NCBI GenBank assembly: GCA_028554755.1
Contig: JAPTOF010000002.1
Location: 13,937,001 to 14,001,000 of the forward strand
Reading direction: 5' to 3'
DNA from: Cordia subcordata
Lineage: Eukaryota > Streptophyta > Magnoliopsida > Boraginales > Cordiaceae
Length of the DNA: 64,000 nt
A program made the position numbers and the translations under genes. Of the stretch, positions 35,571-47,291 are shown one piece after another (within the stretch, counting starts at the first letter, position 1; each line of letters opens with the position of its first letter). The notes under the pieces are model-generated. The model made no database searches. It was not told where the DNA came from and saw only the letters and a program-made list of their open reading frames with translations.

Positions 35571-36079
35571 TATTTTATCTCTAATAATATGTCAACATCA
35601 TGAGCCCAAATCTACTGTAAAGCATATTCTGCAATTAAAGTCTAAGGGCAACAGGGCTTAGACCCCTTTATGGATGTTGAGGGAAGGAGAACCAAAGTTT
35701 CTAGAGAGAAAGCTAGGGTAAATGATGGTAGGGTAAGTCGTGTCTTGCGCCAGTGCTTCCTCCCTTATTTATATAGGTTTTTTGCTCGTTTGATTAACCC
35801 AATTGCGGACCCTTGATCATAGGGTTTTCAACACATTATATATTGGGCCTAAAGATACGATTATGACTAATTTACATTTACAAGAGTCCTTTCCCATTAT
35901 ATTTACTTAATCTAGACATCTAAACCCATTATAAAATCCATCACTGACCCCTTGTGCCCGAGAGCACTTGAGCTAATTTTGGGCTCAAATTTTCTGGTTT
36001 AATTGACGAAAGAAGAAAAGAAAGATTACTTCTATTGTATTAACTTCAATGAATTGAAATAAGATTAGTTGGACAAAAG
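35571..36079. other. ADH-flank scrap and unidentified repeat-like sequence
   Basis: 'actattttatctctaataat' and 'cccaaatctactgtaaagca' resemble the sequence behind the ADH remnant at 50255-50310. From about 35640 to 36000 there is an LTR-like stretch ('gggcaacagggcttag', 'cttgtgcccgagagc') that I cannot place. Confidence 0.4.
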
Positions 36080-36307
36080 GGCTGTCTGGATTAGCTTCTT
36101 CTCAGAAAAAACAAGTACTTTTTTTTCCTTAAAAAAATATATTCTTTTTGTTATAATTATTTAGTTTGGTTTTGAGAAAAGTTGAAACTCTAAAAAAATT
36201 TAAATATATCTTTTTTCAGAAGTCAAAACTTTTAGCTTATAAAAAAAATACTTTTTTTGAAAAGTTATTAAAAAAATATTTTAAAAAAAAATCAATCCAA
36301 ACGAGTC
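36080..36307. mobile_element. MITE (GGATTA..AATCC family)
   Basis: 'ctgtctggattagcttcttc' to 'aatcaatccaaacgagtct', A/T-rich hairpin interior. Same family as 29154-29392 and 50993-51214. Confidence 0.6.
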
Positions 36308-37714
36308 TAAATTCTCTTTAGAATTCTTTAACAAGCAACGCATGAGTTGTCAATTCTAAGAAGGATAGTAGTTCAAATAAAATAAACTTAAACCAAATTA
36401 CAAATTCAATATATTTAGATACTCTAGGTAAGTTTAGTTTTAATCGGATGGACCTATAGGAATTAAATAATCAATATTCTGTGGAATCAATCCGAATTGC
36501 AGCCTTCATAGTTCAACTAATACATTCTTCACTGTCGACGGATCTTACACGTATTACAAATTATAATAATACATAATGCCCTTTTGTGTAAAGAAAAAGA
36601 AAGCATCTGGCTTGCCTTTTTTTTTTTTTGGCAACGTTGCTATCTCGGAAGAGATATAATTTCCAATTATTTTGAAAATGTAAGTACAAAATATTATGGA
36701 AAACTTGTTTTTTATGTAGAGATTGGAAAATTGATTTGGTGTAAATAGGAAACCTTTTGCCTATATTTCCAATTATTCATTGTCTTAGTATATCTTCATA
36801 ATGCTAGTGTTCATTCTAAAATTTGGTTTGAGCTGAAAGTTAACAAAGTTTTAGGCTTAAATGGAGAGCTTAAAATTTTTCTACTTCTTCCTTTGCAGTT
36901 TACAAGAAGAAGTTAAAAAATTTAAGACAAAAGTATCTTTATTATTTCTATTATTAAGATAACTTGAATTGCAATTATAATTAAAAAATAAAAAGATAAT
37001 AAAATATAATAATTAAAAATAAAAAACTTAAAAATTTTACATTTAATAAAAATAACAAAAACTTATAAAATATAATAATAAAAAACTAAATTAATTTAAG
37101 TAATTAAAAATGAAAACAATGTAAAACAAATAATAATGCAATGAAAAGTAATAAATTGAATGTTTTAGTAATTTAATAATAATTATTAATTTAATAAAAA
37201 TTTATTAATTTCTAATGTAATTAAATGAATTTTATTTATATCATATAGATTAAGTAATAGTTTATTATTATAAGTTTCAAAATACTCTTTTAGTAATTTA
37301 GACAACCAATTGTTATTTTGAAATGTGAAACCAAATATCATTTCATTTAGTATAAGTAAAAATAATTAAACATATTGTCTTTCTCACTTCTAGTTCTTTT
37401 ACCTAAAAGTTTCTTTCTGAAAAGCCTGATTAGAAAACAGTGTTTTCAAATTGGAAGACAAACTAGCCCTAAGAAGACAAAAGAGAGATATTGCAAAGAA
37501 AATAACTGCACGGGTAAAATTGACCAAAACAACTTGAAATTTAAACTCTATTATGAAACATTAATATTTTTCACATTTAAAAAAATAATTGAAAGTTATT
37601 ATAAAACATTATTTTTTGTCTAATAATAATAACTAACAAAATAGTATTTTGACCTTTTCAAAACAATAAAAGTTACATAAAATAGCTGTTTTTAATTGCC
37701 AAATGGGACCTATA
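36308..37714. other. AT-rich upstream region of F-box unit 3
   Basis: 36520-36600 repeats sequence at 25960 and 35030. 37650-37714 matches 43600-43690 upstream of unit 4 ('caataaaagttac'). Open frames such as 37375-37623 are AT-driven and have no recognisable domain. Confidence 0.5.
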
Positions 37715-37800
37715 GCCCAAACAATGTAATTTCCCTACTCATTACTATAAAACTTGCCCTCCAAATTCTTTCTCGTAAAGATGCTCGAAGATGTAAAAAA
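37715..37800 (+). other. non-coding leader exon of F-box unit 3
   Basis: 'ttctttctcgtaaagatgct' and 'cgaagatgtaaaaaa' followed by the donor 'gtaagcagtttgctac'. Homologous to 43670-43749 and, more distantly, to 28950-29078. A (TC)n tract follows at 37816-37848. Confidence 0.6.
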
Positions 37801-38859
37801 GTAAGCAGTTTGCTACTCTCTCACTCTCTCTCTCTCTCTCTCTCTCTCCCCTCCCTCCCCCCATTCTCTCTCATGTATTAGTGTATTCACATAATAAATG
37901 TCTTAAAAAAATATTTAATGGGTGATAATATCGTTAGATGTGCATGCTGTGTTAGACATGTATGCATGTACAAGTTTATGCATGTAGCTAAGTCACTTAA
38001 TAGCTTTGTCATCTCTTCATAAAAATGTGTGGTTACGTGAATTACACGAAAATCTAGTGTTAGTCTTGTTCTTCAATTAGTTTTCAATTTTTTACAAAGT
38101 ATAGCGTAGGTTGTTCTGAAATATTTAATTAGTGTTTAATGTTTGACAAAGAGTGTCAAATTAATTCTATTATTTAGTGTGTGGTGTTTAACGAATAATA
38201 GGACTAATTTGAATAAGTTTGTAAAATTTGAGTTCTAGCGTGAATATTTTAAATGAATAACTTACTAGATTGTTAATGAGTGACAAGATACTAAAGGGCA
38301 CTTATATCATGTACCAGTGGGTGCACAATACAATTTGCACCTGTAACACGCTATATAACCCTCTTTTTTTTAATCAAATTTTCTCGCCTCTCTCCTTTGT
38401 TTCACGACTCAAACAAAACCTAAGCTACAAATCTACTGCAACAATCTCCTTCGTCCTAAGCTACAATCATTCTTCAATTCTTCAAATCTCTATAAATTTG
38501 TTGCAACAATTACTACAAACACATTGATTAAAACAAAAAAAAATGAAGGAATCAACATCTGCAAAAATCAAATTGAATTGAACAAATAGTCTTATGCAAA
38601 TTGTGTTTATTCATAGTATATTGGTCTTCACAAACTTCAAAAATTGAACTGAATTTATGTATATGTTTGTCTCTTTCCACTAATTTGGACATTGTGAATG
38701 TATTGAACAAAAATCTCTAACTATTTCAACATGTATACTTTTTAGATACTGTCATGCTTTATGAATTTTAATAAACAAACAGCTTATGTGCTATGAACAA
38801 ACAAAATTTTCATGCTAAACAAACATTTGTTACTGTTTGAAAATTTTACTTGTCAAAAG

Positions 38860-39300
38860 ACATTGTGATGATCTGTGAATTTTATTAAATAGTCAACTTA
38901 TGAATATTGAACAAATAGTCTTTTTTTCTGAACAAATATCTGTAACTGTTTTCATATATAGATGTTTATTAATTTTATATTTGTCAACAGATATTGTGAT
39001 GATCTGCGAATTTTACTGGATAAACAGCTTATGAATACTGAATAAATAGTCTTTTTATTCTGAACAAATAGTTGTGATTGTTTTCATGCATAGATGTTTG
39101 TTAATTTTATACTTGTCAACATATATTGTGATGATCTATGAATTTTACTGGACAAATAGTTTATGAATATTGAATAAATAATCTTTTTATTTTAAACAAA
39201 TATTTGTGATTGTTGTCATATATAGATGTTTCTCAATTTTATACTTCTTTACAGATATTGTGATAATTTGTGAATTATACTGAACAAACAGCTTATGAGA
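38860..39300. repeat. minisatellite, four units of about 120-130 bp
   Basis: The phrase 'gtgatgatctgtgaatttta' and then 'acaaacagcttatgaatatt' with 'gaacaaatagtctttttat' recurs starting near 38877, 38997, 39128 and 39261, with substitutions between units. Confidence 0.75.
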
Positions 39301-39415
39301 GGAGGGGAGAGAGAGAAAGACAACAATGAAGAGAGCCTAAAGCTCACGGCATAGTGGCTTGGCAATAGCGTGATGATCGGAAAAGAAGAGAGAAGAGAAG
39401 AAGAGAGAAAGGAGA

Positions 39416-39420
<5 letters not shown>

Positions 39421-39466
<46 letters not shown>
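39421..39466. repeat. (GA)n microsatellite
   Basis: A run of ga dinucleotides inside family M copy 2. The minus-strand open frames over it are poly-Leu/Ser low complexity. Confidence 0.9.
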
Positions 39467-39469
<3 letters not shown>

Positions 39470-39889
39470 GAAGAAAACTTGCGGCATGTTGGCTTGGGGA
39501 TGGTGTAATGATAGGAGAAGAAGAGTGAAGAGAAAAAGAAAGAAAGAAGAGGAGAGAGAAGAAGAGAGAGATTCACGATTTAATCTGCTTTTTTTTTTTT
39601 TAAGTGTAGTACACCATGCTCTGTGCTCCTGCAGAAGCATAATATAATTTGTGAATACTAGATTACTATTGTGAAATTAAGTAAAAAAATTGATTTAGGG
39701 AAGATATACATCACGAACTTCAAATAAAAGATCCTCTGATACCTACCTAGTGGCTTTGATATGGCAATATATTTACATATTCTTTTTACATTCATGAAAA
39801 ATTTATGTTACAACAAATTCACCGATGTGGGACAAAGCACATGCTATAGTTATACTTACCTAGTGGCTAAAATTTACTACACCTTTCAA

Positions 39890-40030
39890 ATATATATACA
39901 TGTACATATACACACATACATATAATATATATATATATATATATGTATATGTATATGTATGTATGTATATGTATATGTATGTATGCATGTGTATATGTAT
40001 ATGTATGTATGTATGTATGTATGTATTTTA
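39890..40030. repeat. (AT)n / (GTAT)n microsatellite
   Basis: Simple repeats of tatata and gtatgtat. A similar but shorter tract at 40495-40550 mirrors it on the other side of the inverted repeat. Confidence 0.85.
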
Positions 40031-40510
40031 ATGTGTGAACCCAAAAAAATTAAAATTAAAATAGAATAAAGTTTGAACTATAATGGTCCAATTTGTATAA
40101 AAATTGGATTAAGGAAAACTAATAAAAAAAGTTTTGCTCAATTGATTTTATAGACAATATAGTATTGCAACATTGTCAAATCCACCAATGTAGGACAAAG
40201 GACATGCTATAGCTATACTTACCTAGTGGCTTTAATATAACAATAAATTTACATTCATGAAAAATTGATTAAAATTGATTTAGGAAAGATATACATCACG
40301 AACTTCAAAAGCATGAAGTTAAAGCCTATAGCATGTGCTTTATCCCATATCGGAGGAGTTGAGAATGTTGCAATACCATATTGTCTATAAAATCAATTGA
40401 AGCAAAACTCTCTTTTGTTGGTTTTTCTTAATCCAACTTTTATACAAATTGGACTATTACAATTCAAGTTTAATTCTAATTTTAATTTTAATTATATATA
40501 TATGTATGTA
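40030..40510. repeat. large inverted repeat, arms about 190 bp
   Basis: 40030-40225 is the reverse complement of 40312-40510: 'ggtccaatttgtataaaaat' against 'acttttatacaaattggac', and 'caattgattttatagacaat' against 'attgtctataaaatcaattg'. The spacer also has 'gaaagatatacatcacgaac', which occurs again at 39700, so part of the region is duplicated directly too. This fits a foldback-type element in the leader intron of unit 3. Confidence 0.75.
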
Positions 40511-40559
40511 CGTATGCATGTATGTATATGTATATGTATATGTATACGTATATATATTT

Positions 40560-40738
40560 GAAAGTGCAGTAAATTTTAGCTACATTTCAAAATGTAACTA
40601 ATATTAGTTACATCTTTAAACGTAGCGAATATTAGCTTCATTTTTAAGTGTATTAGAGATCAAAATATATGTAATTACATTTTTAAATGTAACTAGATAT
40701 CAAAATATATGTAATTAGTGGTATCATTTCTTGTAGTG
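40560..40738. mobile_element. CACTA-like 3' end abutting F-box copy 3
   Basis: Repeated 'gtaactaatattagttac' and 'atttttaaatgtaactag' phrases lead to 'atttcttgtagtg', a CACTA-type terminus, which sits directly before 'aaataaggaattttcatc', the leader of copy 3. In copies 1, 2 and 4 that place holds 'ttgcagcta', the splice acceptor. The left end was not identified. Confidence 0.5.
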
Positions 40739-40761
40739 AAATAAGGAATTTTCATCAAGAG

Positions 40762-42174
40762 ATGGCAGCTAAAAGAAGGAATTTTGATCAAGATATGATA
40801 AGTAATCTTCCTGAGAATGTGATAGAAACCATCTCGATGCATTTGCCAACACGAGATGCTCTAAGGACAAGCATTTATCCAGCACATGGAGGCATTGATG
40901 GGCAAAACTTCCACAGCTAATACTTGACAAAAAATTGTGGAAGAAACGCCCTGGAAAAGATTTAGCTAGAACCACAGTTGGCATGACTTTATGTCAACTT
41001 AATGCTGACCAAGCACCAATCAAGAAGTTTACTCTCTCAGTTCCTGGATTGGAAAGTTGTCCTGAGCTTGACAAGCTTTTTCTCTTGAGGAATGGTATCA
41101 AGGATTTTACCCTTGAGATGTTGATAACTGATGGTTATAGATTGCCATTATCGTTTTTTAGATGCCAACAACTAAGGCATTTGAGTCTTACGCATTGTTC
41201 GATTGATTAGACTTTGATTAACTTCAAAGGGTTTAGTAGGCTACTTTCACTGAAGATGAATAGCGTGATTGTGAGTGCCAAAGTGCTTGAAAGTTTGATC
41301 TCTAGTTGTCCATTACTTGAGCTATTGGATCTGCAATGCTATTACTGCATGGCAATATTGAGAATTTGTGCTTCTAATCTAAAAACTTTTAGCTTTGAAG
41401 GCTAAATAAAATCAATCATCTTTAGAAAAGTTTTGCATCTTGCTTCGGTTTTAGTAAGATTGGCTATCGTTTACTCAAGGCAAAGCCGAAAATGCAACTT
41501 AAAGGAGTTCTCACATGGTTTGCCTGCTCTTAAGAAGCTACCAAGGTATTTGTTTTATCCTGTCAAATAAGTCTAGAATTCATGGGGTTAACACTGACTT
41601 TTTCCAACTTTATTTCTCTCTTTGAACTTGTTTCTTTTAGTCCTTGGCTGCAGATGAAGTGCCAAGAAGGCTTCTGATTACTTTAGTCTAGCTTAAAGAT
41701 CTTGAACTCGTTGATTCAGCATTGGATGCATTGGTTGAGTTGATTGATCAGAAGCTCCCCTAACTTGAAGCATGTTTATATTGAGCTGAGTAAAATTGGA
41801 TCTTTCACTACCATATTGTTTGTTATCTCTTTAAATGCCCATGTTAGTGTGGTTTAACAATTTCTTCCTAGTTTTGTCTCCATACTGTTCGCGAAACAAA
41901 TCACCTTGTACAATTCTCGAAAGGGCAAGACTACTCTGATGTAATGCTGAATGAACTTGAGGAAGTGCAACTGAAAGAAGTTACCGGGACCAAATCTCAG
42001 TTGGAGCTCATTAAGATTTTATTAGCTAAACCACTACGTCTATATAAAATGCAAATTCAGAACCATTTGGAATGGCCATCTGACAGAGGATTCGAGGTCT
42101 TCACAGAGGTAACAAAATTTTCACTTGCGTCTAAGGAAGCAAATGTTATTTATGACGACACAAGTAGACAATGA
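40762..42174 (+). pseudogene. F-box/LRR/FBD gene copy 3, heavily disrupted
   Basis: The exons correspond to about 40762-41549, 41641-41788 and 41873-42174. The N terminus is odd: ATG is followed by 'gcagctaaaagaaggaat', a second copy of the untranslated leader, so the usual MAGV start has been replaced. The F-box is recognisable ('LPENVIETISMHLPTRDA') but a lost T near 40876 shifts the frame and CGC has become TGA in the 'WRHRW' motif. Further stops follow CSID (41209) and SFEG (41404), and a TAG interrupts exon 2 near 41692. Exon 3 still reads 'ELIKILLAKPLRLYKMQIQ' and 'GFEVFTEVTKFSLASKEANV'. Clearly a pseudogene. Confidence 0.85.
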
Positions 42175-42284
42175 GTTTGATGTCTCAGATAATATGTAAT
42201 TCTGAAGATTATGGTTAACAATAACTATAAAGGCTTAACAAGTAATTCTTTTGAGGAGTATAAATTTAAATGATAATTAGCTTA

Positions 42285-42460
42285 TCTGGTTAGCATCTTT
42301 AATACAATCAGAGACATCCAGTAGTTGTCAGAAGGTCTCTTTTTCCTTTGCTATTCTCTTTGACATTTCTACCTTTCTCTTTTCATTGGGGTAAGGGTAT
42401 GGTCCTCTCATAATTTTGTACATGGGGAGCAAAACTTAACAATTGTGAGTTGTCTATTTA
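42285..42460 (+). pseudogene. ADH-like exon/intron remnant downstream of F-box copy 3
   Basis: 'ggttagcatctttaatacaa' and 'agttgtcagaaggtctcttt' match the ADH-like exon end and donor at 5208-5260 ('ggttagcatccttaatgcaa', 'agttgtcgaaaggtctctta'). The following intron matches the remnant behind copy 4 ('tcctctcataattttgta'). Confidence 0.75.
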
Positions 42461-42570
42461 TACTATATACCAAAACAACTACACCCTAAACTTTTTATTT
42501 GCTTTCCTATAAATTTTTGAAATACTACATTTACCATGTAGTATGCATAGTAAAGTATTTAAAAAAAATA

Positions 42571-42686
42571 ACTAAAGACCTAGTGGTTAAGTGGTATGTC
42601 TCTCACCTTTAGTGTGAGTGGTCCACTGATCAATTCCCGCTAGTTATATGTAATCAGCCTTTGGTCTTCTTTGAAGTGAAAAAGAA
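42571..42686 (+). mobile_element. tRNA-derived SINE
   Basis: 'gacctagtggttaagtggta' fits a polymerase III A box and 'gatcaattcccgc' a B box, with tRNA-like spacing, then an unrelated tail. Flanks of the form aaagtattt(t)aa.aaaat at 42552-42569 and 42685-42702 look like a target duplication. As a tRNA it would lack a proper acceptor stem. Confidence 0.55.
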
Positions 42687-42702
42687 AGTATTTTAAGAAA
42701 AT

Positions 42703-43224
42703 ATACACAAGCTTCCCTTGTAAGCTTTCAATCAATAACATTTTTTTTAAAGAAAATTTATTTTACTTAACAATTTTTTTTTTTTTTTTTGTAAAATTAA
42801 CAATATTTTTCATAAATTTTTTTATGCCACTTCCTTCTCTATCACACTTATCTTACACTTAGTTATAATCAAGTTATTAATCAAATTAAACTATTTTGAA
42901 ATTGATTCATACATTAAATTACTTATAATATTAGATTTATATCACATGATTAATCAAATTAAGCTATTTCAAAATTGATTCCTACACTCAATTGCTTATA
43001 TAAATTAATAATATTAAATTTATATCGAAACCTATGCATCACAGGAGTCACATGCTAATTTATATTTATATCTACATAAAAGTTACATAGAAACTAAAAA
43101 ATATGGTTGTATTCATATCTTTCTCATGTATACAATGTTGTATTTATAGTGTTTCAAAGCTGATAGCAACAACCTATGGAAAGATATCAACGATATGTGG
43201 AGTAATCCTAAAAAACAAACAACA
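42703..43224. other. AT-rich sequence with no gene seen
   Basis: Short repeats ('aatcaaattaa.ctatttt.aaattgattc' at 42870 and 42950) suggest a local duplication. Nothing else recognised. Confidence 0.5.
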
Positions 43225-43620
43225 GGAGAAAACAGGGTTAGCAAGTTTTAAAAATTTGAATTTTTTGCAGGTTACCATCCCCTCAAGCGCAACGGGGGTC
43301 TTCAAAGTTAAGCTTGCTTCTTAAGAACTTAAATCGCTGAATTTTCAGGCCTTTGGTCAGTGCATCTACGAGTGGGTCATGAGGAGACATAAAGCGAATG
43401 ACAATTTCTCTTGATGCAAGTTTATCACGCACACTCTACTCCTTTTGCAGTTCGAAGAATTACTAATCCAAATGTCGGGCCCAATAAGTGGGAGAGGAAT
43501 TTTTCAATATTCCTGAGAACTCCTTTGAGAAGAATAAATAGTCGGGCCAATGCTTCCATGTCTTGAAGAACAGAGTGAATGAGCTGCTTAAGAAAATAGT
43601 ATCTTCATCGTTTTAAAACA
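43225..43620 (-). pseudogene. Copia RNase H tail fragment
   Basis: The minus-strand reading of 43400-43320 gives 'FMSPHDPLVDALTKGLKIQR', which matches the end of Copia RNase H ('..D.LTKGL....'). It is followed by the 'CGTTGCGCTTGAGGGGATG' type stretch seen before Copia 3' LTRs. The rest of the element is absent. It lies just upstream of the unit 4 leader exon. Confidence 0.65.
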
Positions 43621-43669
43621 ATAAAAGTTACTTAAAAAGCTATTTTTATTTATGTCGAACAAGGCCTAA

Positions 43670-43749
43670 AGCCCAAAAAATAAAATTTGCCCTACTGATC
43701 CCTTTCCACTCCTAAATATTTCTCGTAAAGACGTTGGAAGACATTGAAA
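43670..43749 (+). other. non-coding leader exon of F-box unit 4
   Basis: 'atttctcgtaaagacgttgg' and 'aagacattgaaa' match units 2 and 3. The donor reads gttaagc, with a T inserted after GT compared with gtaagc in the other units, which may weaken splicing. A (CT)n tract follows at 43770-43785. Confidence 0.55.
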
Positions 43750-43808
43750 GTTAAGCAATTTTCTATTTGCTCTCTCTCTCTCTCACACACACACATAATC
43801 TATATCTA

Positions 43809-45853
43809 TCTATACTATATTATATATAAGAACCCTCTTCAATATAATAATAATAAGTGTCATACAAATATAATTTCAAGTATCGTATAAATATAGCCCT
43901 CTATTATTATATGTATTAATATTGTATAGATAATATATACAAATATATAACCGACCTTTTGTGCCCATGATTACCACGATGCATAAACCAATCCTCTAAC
44001 CCTATTTTCATTTAAAACTTCTCCATCGCCTCAAATTTGCAGCATTGCTTACCAAAATAATTTCTCCATCGTAATCCCAAAATCCGCCTTCAAATCTACT
44101 TCATACTTCATGCACATTATAGATTAGTAAAGTTTTATGGTAATTTCAATTCATTTGTACGATAAAATTTGTACATCATATCCTCATATGGATTGGTTTA
44201 TATATCTTCTGCCCATTTCAATTGAAGACATTTTTGTGGCCGATACAAATCAAAGATTTTGCATAATTCAAATCAAGATATCTTTTGGTATAGTTCGAAT
44301 CATAATTTTTCGTTTTTCTTCTATTGTGGTATATAACGTTGTTAGCTTCTGGGATATTATACGATCGTTATATGGATAGCCTATCAATTGCGCCATTGAT
44401 TTAATCTTCTATTCGTTGGGATATTATTAGATCTATCTATCTATGGAAACCCTAATGAGAATTCCCACTGGTGCCAGACTTGCTTTCCTTATACTATTAC
44501 TTTCTCGTATTATTTAAAAGTATGTGTACGGATCTATTCTCACTCACAACTTTCGTCACTCTATTACAAGTACTCCATTCAGTTTTGTCTACTTTCCACG
44601 TTTGAGGTATGTTAGAGTTTTTAGTTTTTAGCTTATATTGCTCATAACTATGAATTCGTTAATGATGACAAGCGATTTAATATAATCTTATATTCAATTT
44701 TGGTCTATTTTCCCTTCAATTTTGTCTATTATGCTATAATGTTTAGTTATCTATACTATAATATAGGTGCAACAAGATAATTTTGTAGAAATTCTTGGTG
44801 ATTTAATATTTAAGTAAATTTAATGCTAAAATTCTTGGGTTTTCCCAATGATTTTGCGGAAAGCGTCAGAGTTAGAGGATTCTTCTACATTGACGTACAC
44901 ATATGTCAAGGGAGACAAAAATTATTATTGTGAAAATGCTTGGATTGATTTTGTTTAAGTAAATTTAACTGCCTATATAATTGGGTACTGATATATGTTG
45001 ATTGAGGAAGCTCCTTTTTAGTATATTTGACCACATAATATTGTTTTCAGTCATTGAATTCTGTATGTCATCTAAATTTATTCTTTAAACTTTTTATTAA
45101 TCTATTCTTTACTATTACTTTATTACACTCCACCATTTTGCATTTTTAGTTTAGATGACACCCCCAATGAACTACATTGCCGATCTGAGACCACCACATC
45201 AGATATATCGCATTATAGTACGGGTGGTTTGTAAATGGGATGTTATGGATGGAGATGAGAAGAAGGGAATCAATTGCTTCTTTTTGACGAACATGTATGA
45301 CCAGTTTATCCTATTCTTCTCTAACTTTGCTATTATCATTTTTATGATTATTATTTAATTTCAATTTGTAATTTTTGATTTATTATTAATTCATTAAATT
45401 TTCTTGCAAGGTCATACAATTTAAGCTTGCATTTGGAAGTCATTGATTCCAAAGTGGGAAACTTGCATTGTGGAAAGCAATATTTATATCATAATAAATT
45501 TTAGCCTCCAGGATAACAATTCTAGCTTTAGGATTATGCATTATCCTCACCGTATCATCTTCAACGATTATGCCTCTATCAAGGATACTATTTCTACTAA
45601 TATTGTGACACACTATTACAATTTTGTTAGTATTCGTGACATCATATAAATTGCTGTTAATGACTGCTGTAGTCTAGGTACGTGTAATCTATACATTCTC
45701 CCACAAAGTAAATGTTTACTTATTCTTATTATATAGAAATAATTTTGTACTAATTATTGGTTTGCATAATTTTGGACTAATTTTGTACTTTGTTTTTTTT
45801 AAAAAACCAATCATGTATTTTGCAACTCGTGTATGACACGGGTGTTAGACTAG
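43809..45853 (+). mobile_element. non-autonomous Helitron in the leader intron of unit 4
   Basis: It begins TCTATACTATATTATATATAAG, a very typical plant Helitron 5' end, preceded by A. It ends '..ctcgtgtatgacacgggtg' then ttagaCTAG followed by T, that is, a short hairpin a few bases before CTRR. The position between A and T with no target duplication also fits. It encodes no helicase. It carries the OB-fold remnant at 45155-45358. Confidence 0.75.
45155..45358 (+). pseudogene. RPA-like OB-fold (DUF223-type) remnant in the Helitron
   Basis: The open frame reads 'MNYIADLRPPHQIYRIIVRV' followed by 'VCKWDVMDGDEKKGINCFFL'. This matches the start of RPA1-like OB folds (D-L-x-P-x-x-x-x-W-x-I-x-V-R-V), which plant Helitrons and their captured genes often carry. 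The frame ends in hydrophobic low-complexity sequence, probably at a lost intron boundary. Confidence 0.55.
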
Positions 45854-46352
45854 TATATTATATAAACAATTGTTTTTGCCTTATTTGGTCATGTCACGTG
45901 TCGCTTTATTATTGCATATTTTCCATCCAAAGCCCTCTCTATGAAAATAAAATAATTCAATTTCCAAATCCTCTCTTATGCTAAAATTATAACTATGGTT
46001 AATTAATTATATAAAAAAGTAAAACAAATCAATTTTGAAATTCAACTGACAATTATCAAATTATGCATATATTGTAATATATAATACAAACTGATTGCCT
46101 CCAAATTTATGGTAATTTGAATACAATAAAATCATCATTCTCATTTTCTGTCATCATTGGGAGGCTTGTTACTTTTGTCTAACTTTAATGAATCTCCGCA
46201 TTTTTTTCGTCAAAGAATCTCCACGTATGGAAGCCGTGAAAATCAACCATATCAATATGCATTGATTTAACAATCGACCAATCTTAACTCAATATATGAA
46301 AGGATCCCAATCCTTTATTTTAACCCATAAAGAAAAAGATATGCAATACTTA

Positions 46353-46415
<63 letters not shown>

Positions 46416-47291
46416 AATAAAAAATAATAATAATAATAAAAGAAATTTTTTTGTCTTTTCTTATTAATGACACGTATTTTTATGACATAATTTTTTCCCT
46501 CCCCAAAAGACTTTAATTAACTCTCCTTTTATTAATGTAAAGAATATTTCCTAATTTACTTATTTATAAAATACTCATTAAAATGGAAACGCACGAGAAT
46601 TATTCCCGTACGTAATCTCTTAAAATGAAGCTTTAATGGGTGATTATATCGTTACATGTGCACGCTATCTTTGACCTATATTTGCATTACAGTTTATACT
46701 TGTAGATTACTCACTGATTAGTTTTCTCGTCTCTTCATAAAAAAAAAAAATCTGATGGGTACGTTTTACACAAAAGCAATGCGTACAACATAGTTATTGT
46801 TGTGATCAGCAAGGTACATTATGAACCCTAAGAGTACTAGTTTCTTTGATTATTTTATCTTTTAATATTCTCTAATTTTTATCTTTTCCAATTTATTTGT
46901 TTAGTTTAATTAATAATCGTCTTCATTCGAGATTTTATCCCTTACTAGTTCAGATCAATTATTCTAGTTTTTGATACTTTTTTATTTATCTTTTTATGTT
47001 TATTTCATTAGTTTATTAATTTTTATTTGTTTTTCGTATAATCTATATGTTACATGGTCAGATCAGTTATTATTTATTTTATTTTGTTTTTATTATGAGT
47101 TTTATTCACTCCAACCAAATTAAGAAACTTTAACCTATTAATTGTGGTAAGAGAGGTTCGAATTATTACACAGATAATGGTTGATACCTTTTGGAAGTCT
47201 AATCATCGAACAGGCAGCAGAATTTATCTCCTCTCAATTTTCTTTCTAATACACAATTTTTTTTTTTTTTTCCAAATTAGAAGTACCTATA
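45854..47291. other. leader intron of unit 4, AT-rich
   Basis: 46620-46760 matches unit 3 at 37910-38040 ('aatgggtgat.atatcgtta', 'tctcttcataaaaa'), which shows the shared intron. A (AAT)n microsatellite lies at 46350-46440. No gene. Confidence 0.55.
46350..46440. repeat. (AAT)n microsatellite
   Basis: About 25 repeats of aat, interrupted by aaat. Confidence 0.95.

Larger units (their letters stand above)
38272..39655. mobile_element. MULE-like element, family M copy 2, in the leader intron of unit 3
   Basis: The flanks tactagatt (38263-38271 and 39656-39664) are an exact 9-bp duplication. The left part 'tatcatgtaccagtgggtgcac' and the end '..gcataatataatttgtg' match the copies at 33746 and 21346. 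The interior holds a tandem minisatellite, a (GA)n block with a locally doubled sequence (39345-39500) and poly-T, in the same order as copy 1. No transposase frame. Confidence 0.7.

Noticed and set aside
39337..39640. Two overlapping Ser/Leu-rich minus-strand frames
   Set aside because: Produced by a (GA)n microsatellite.
42571..42686. tRNA gene
   Set aside because: A and B boxes are present, but no acceptor stem pairing or anticodon arm could be drawn; a SINE is the better reading.
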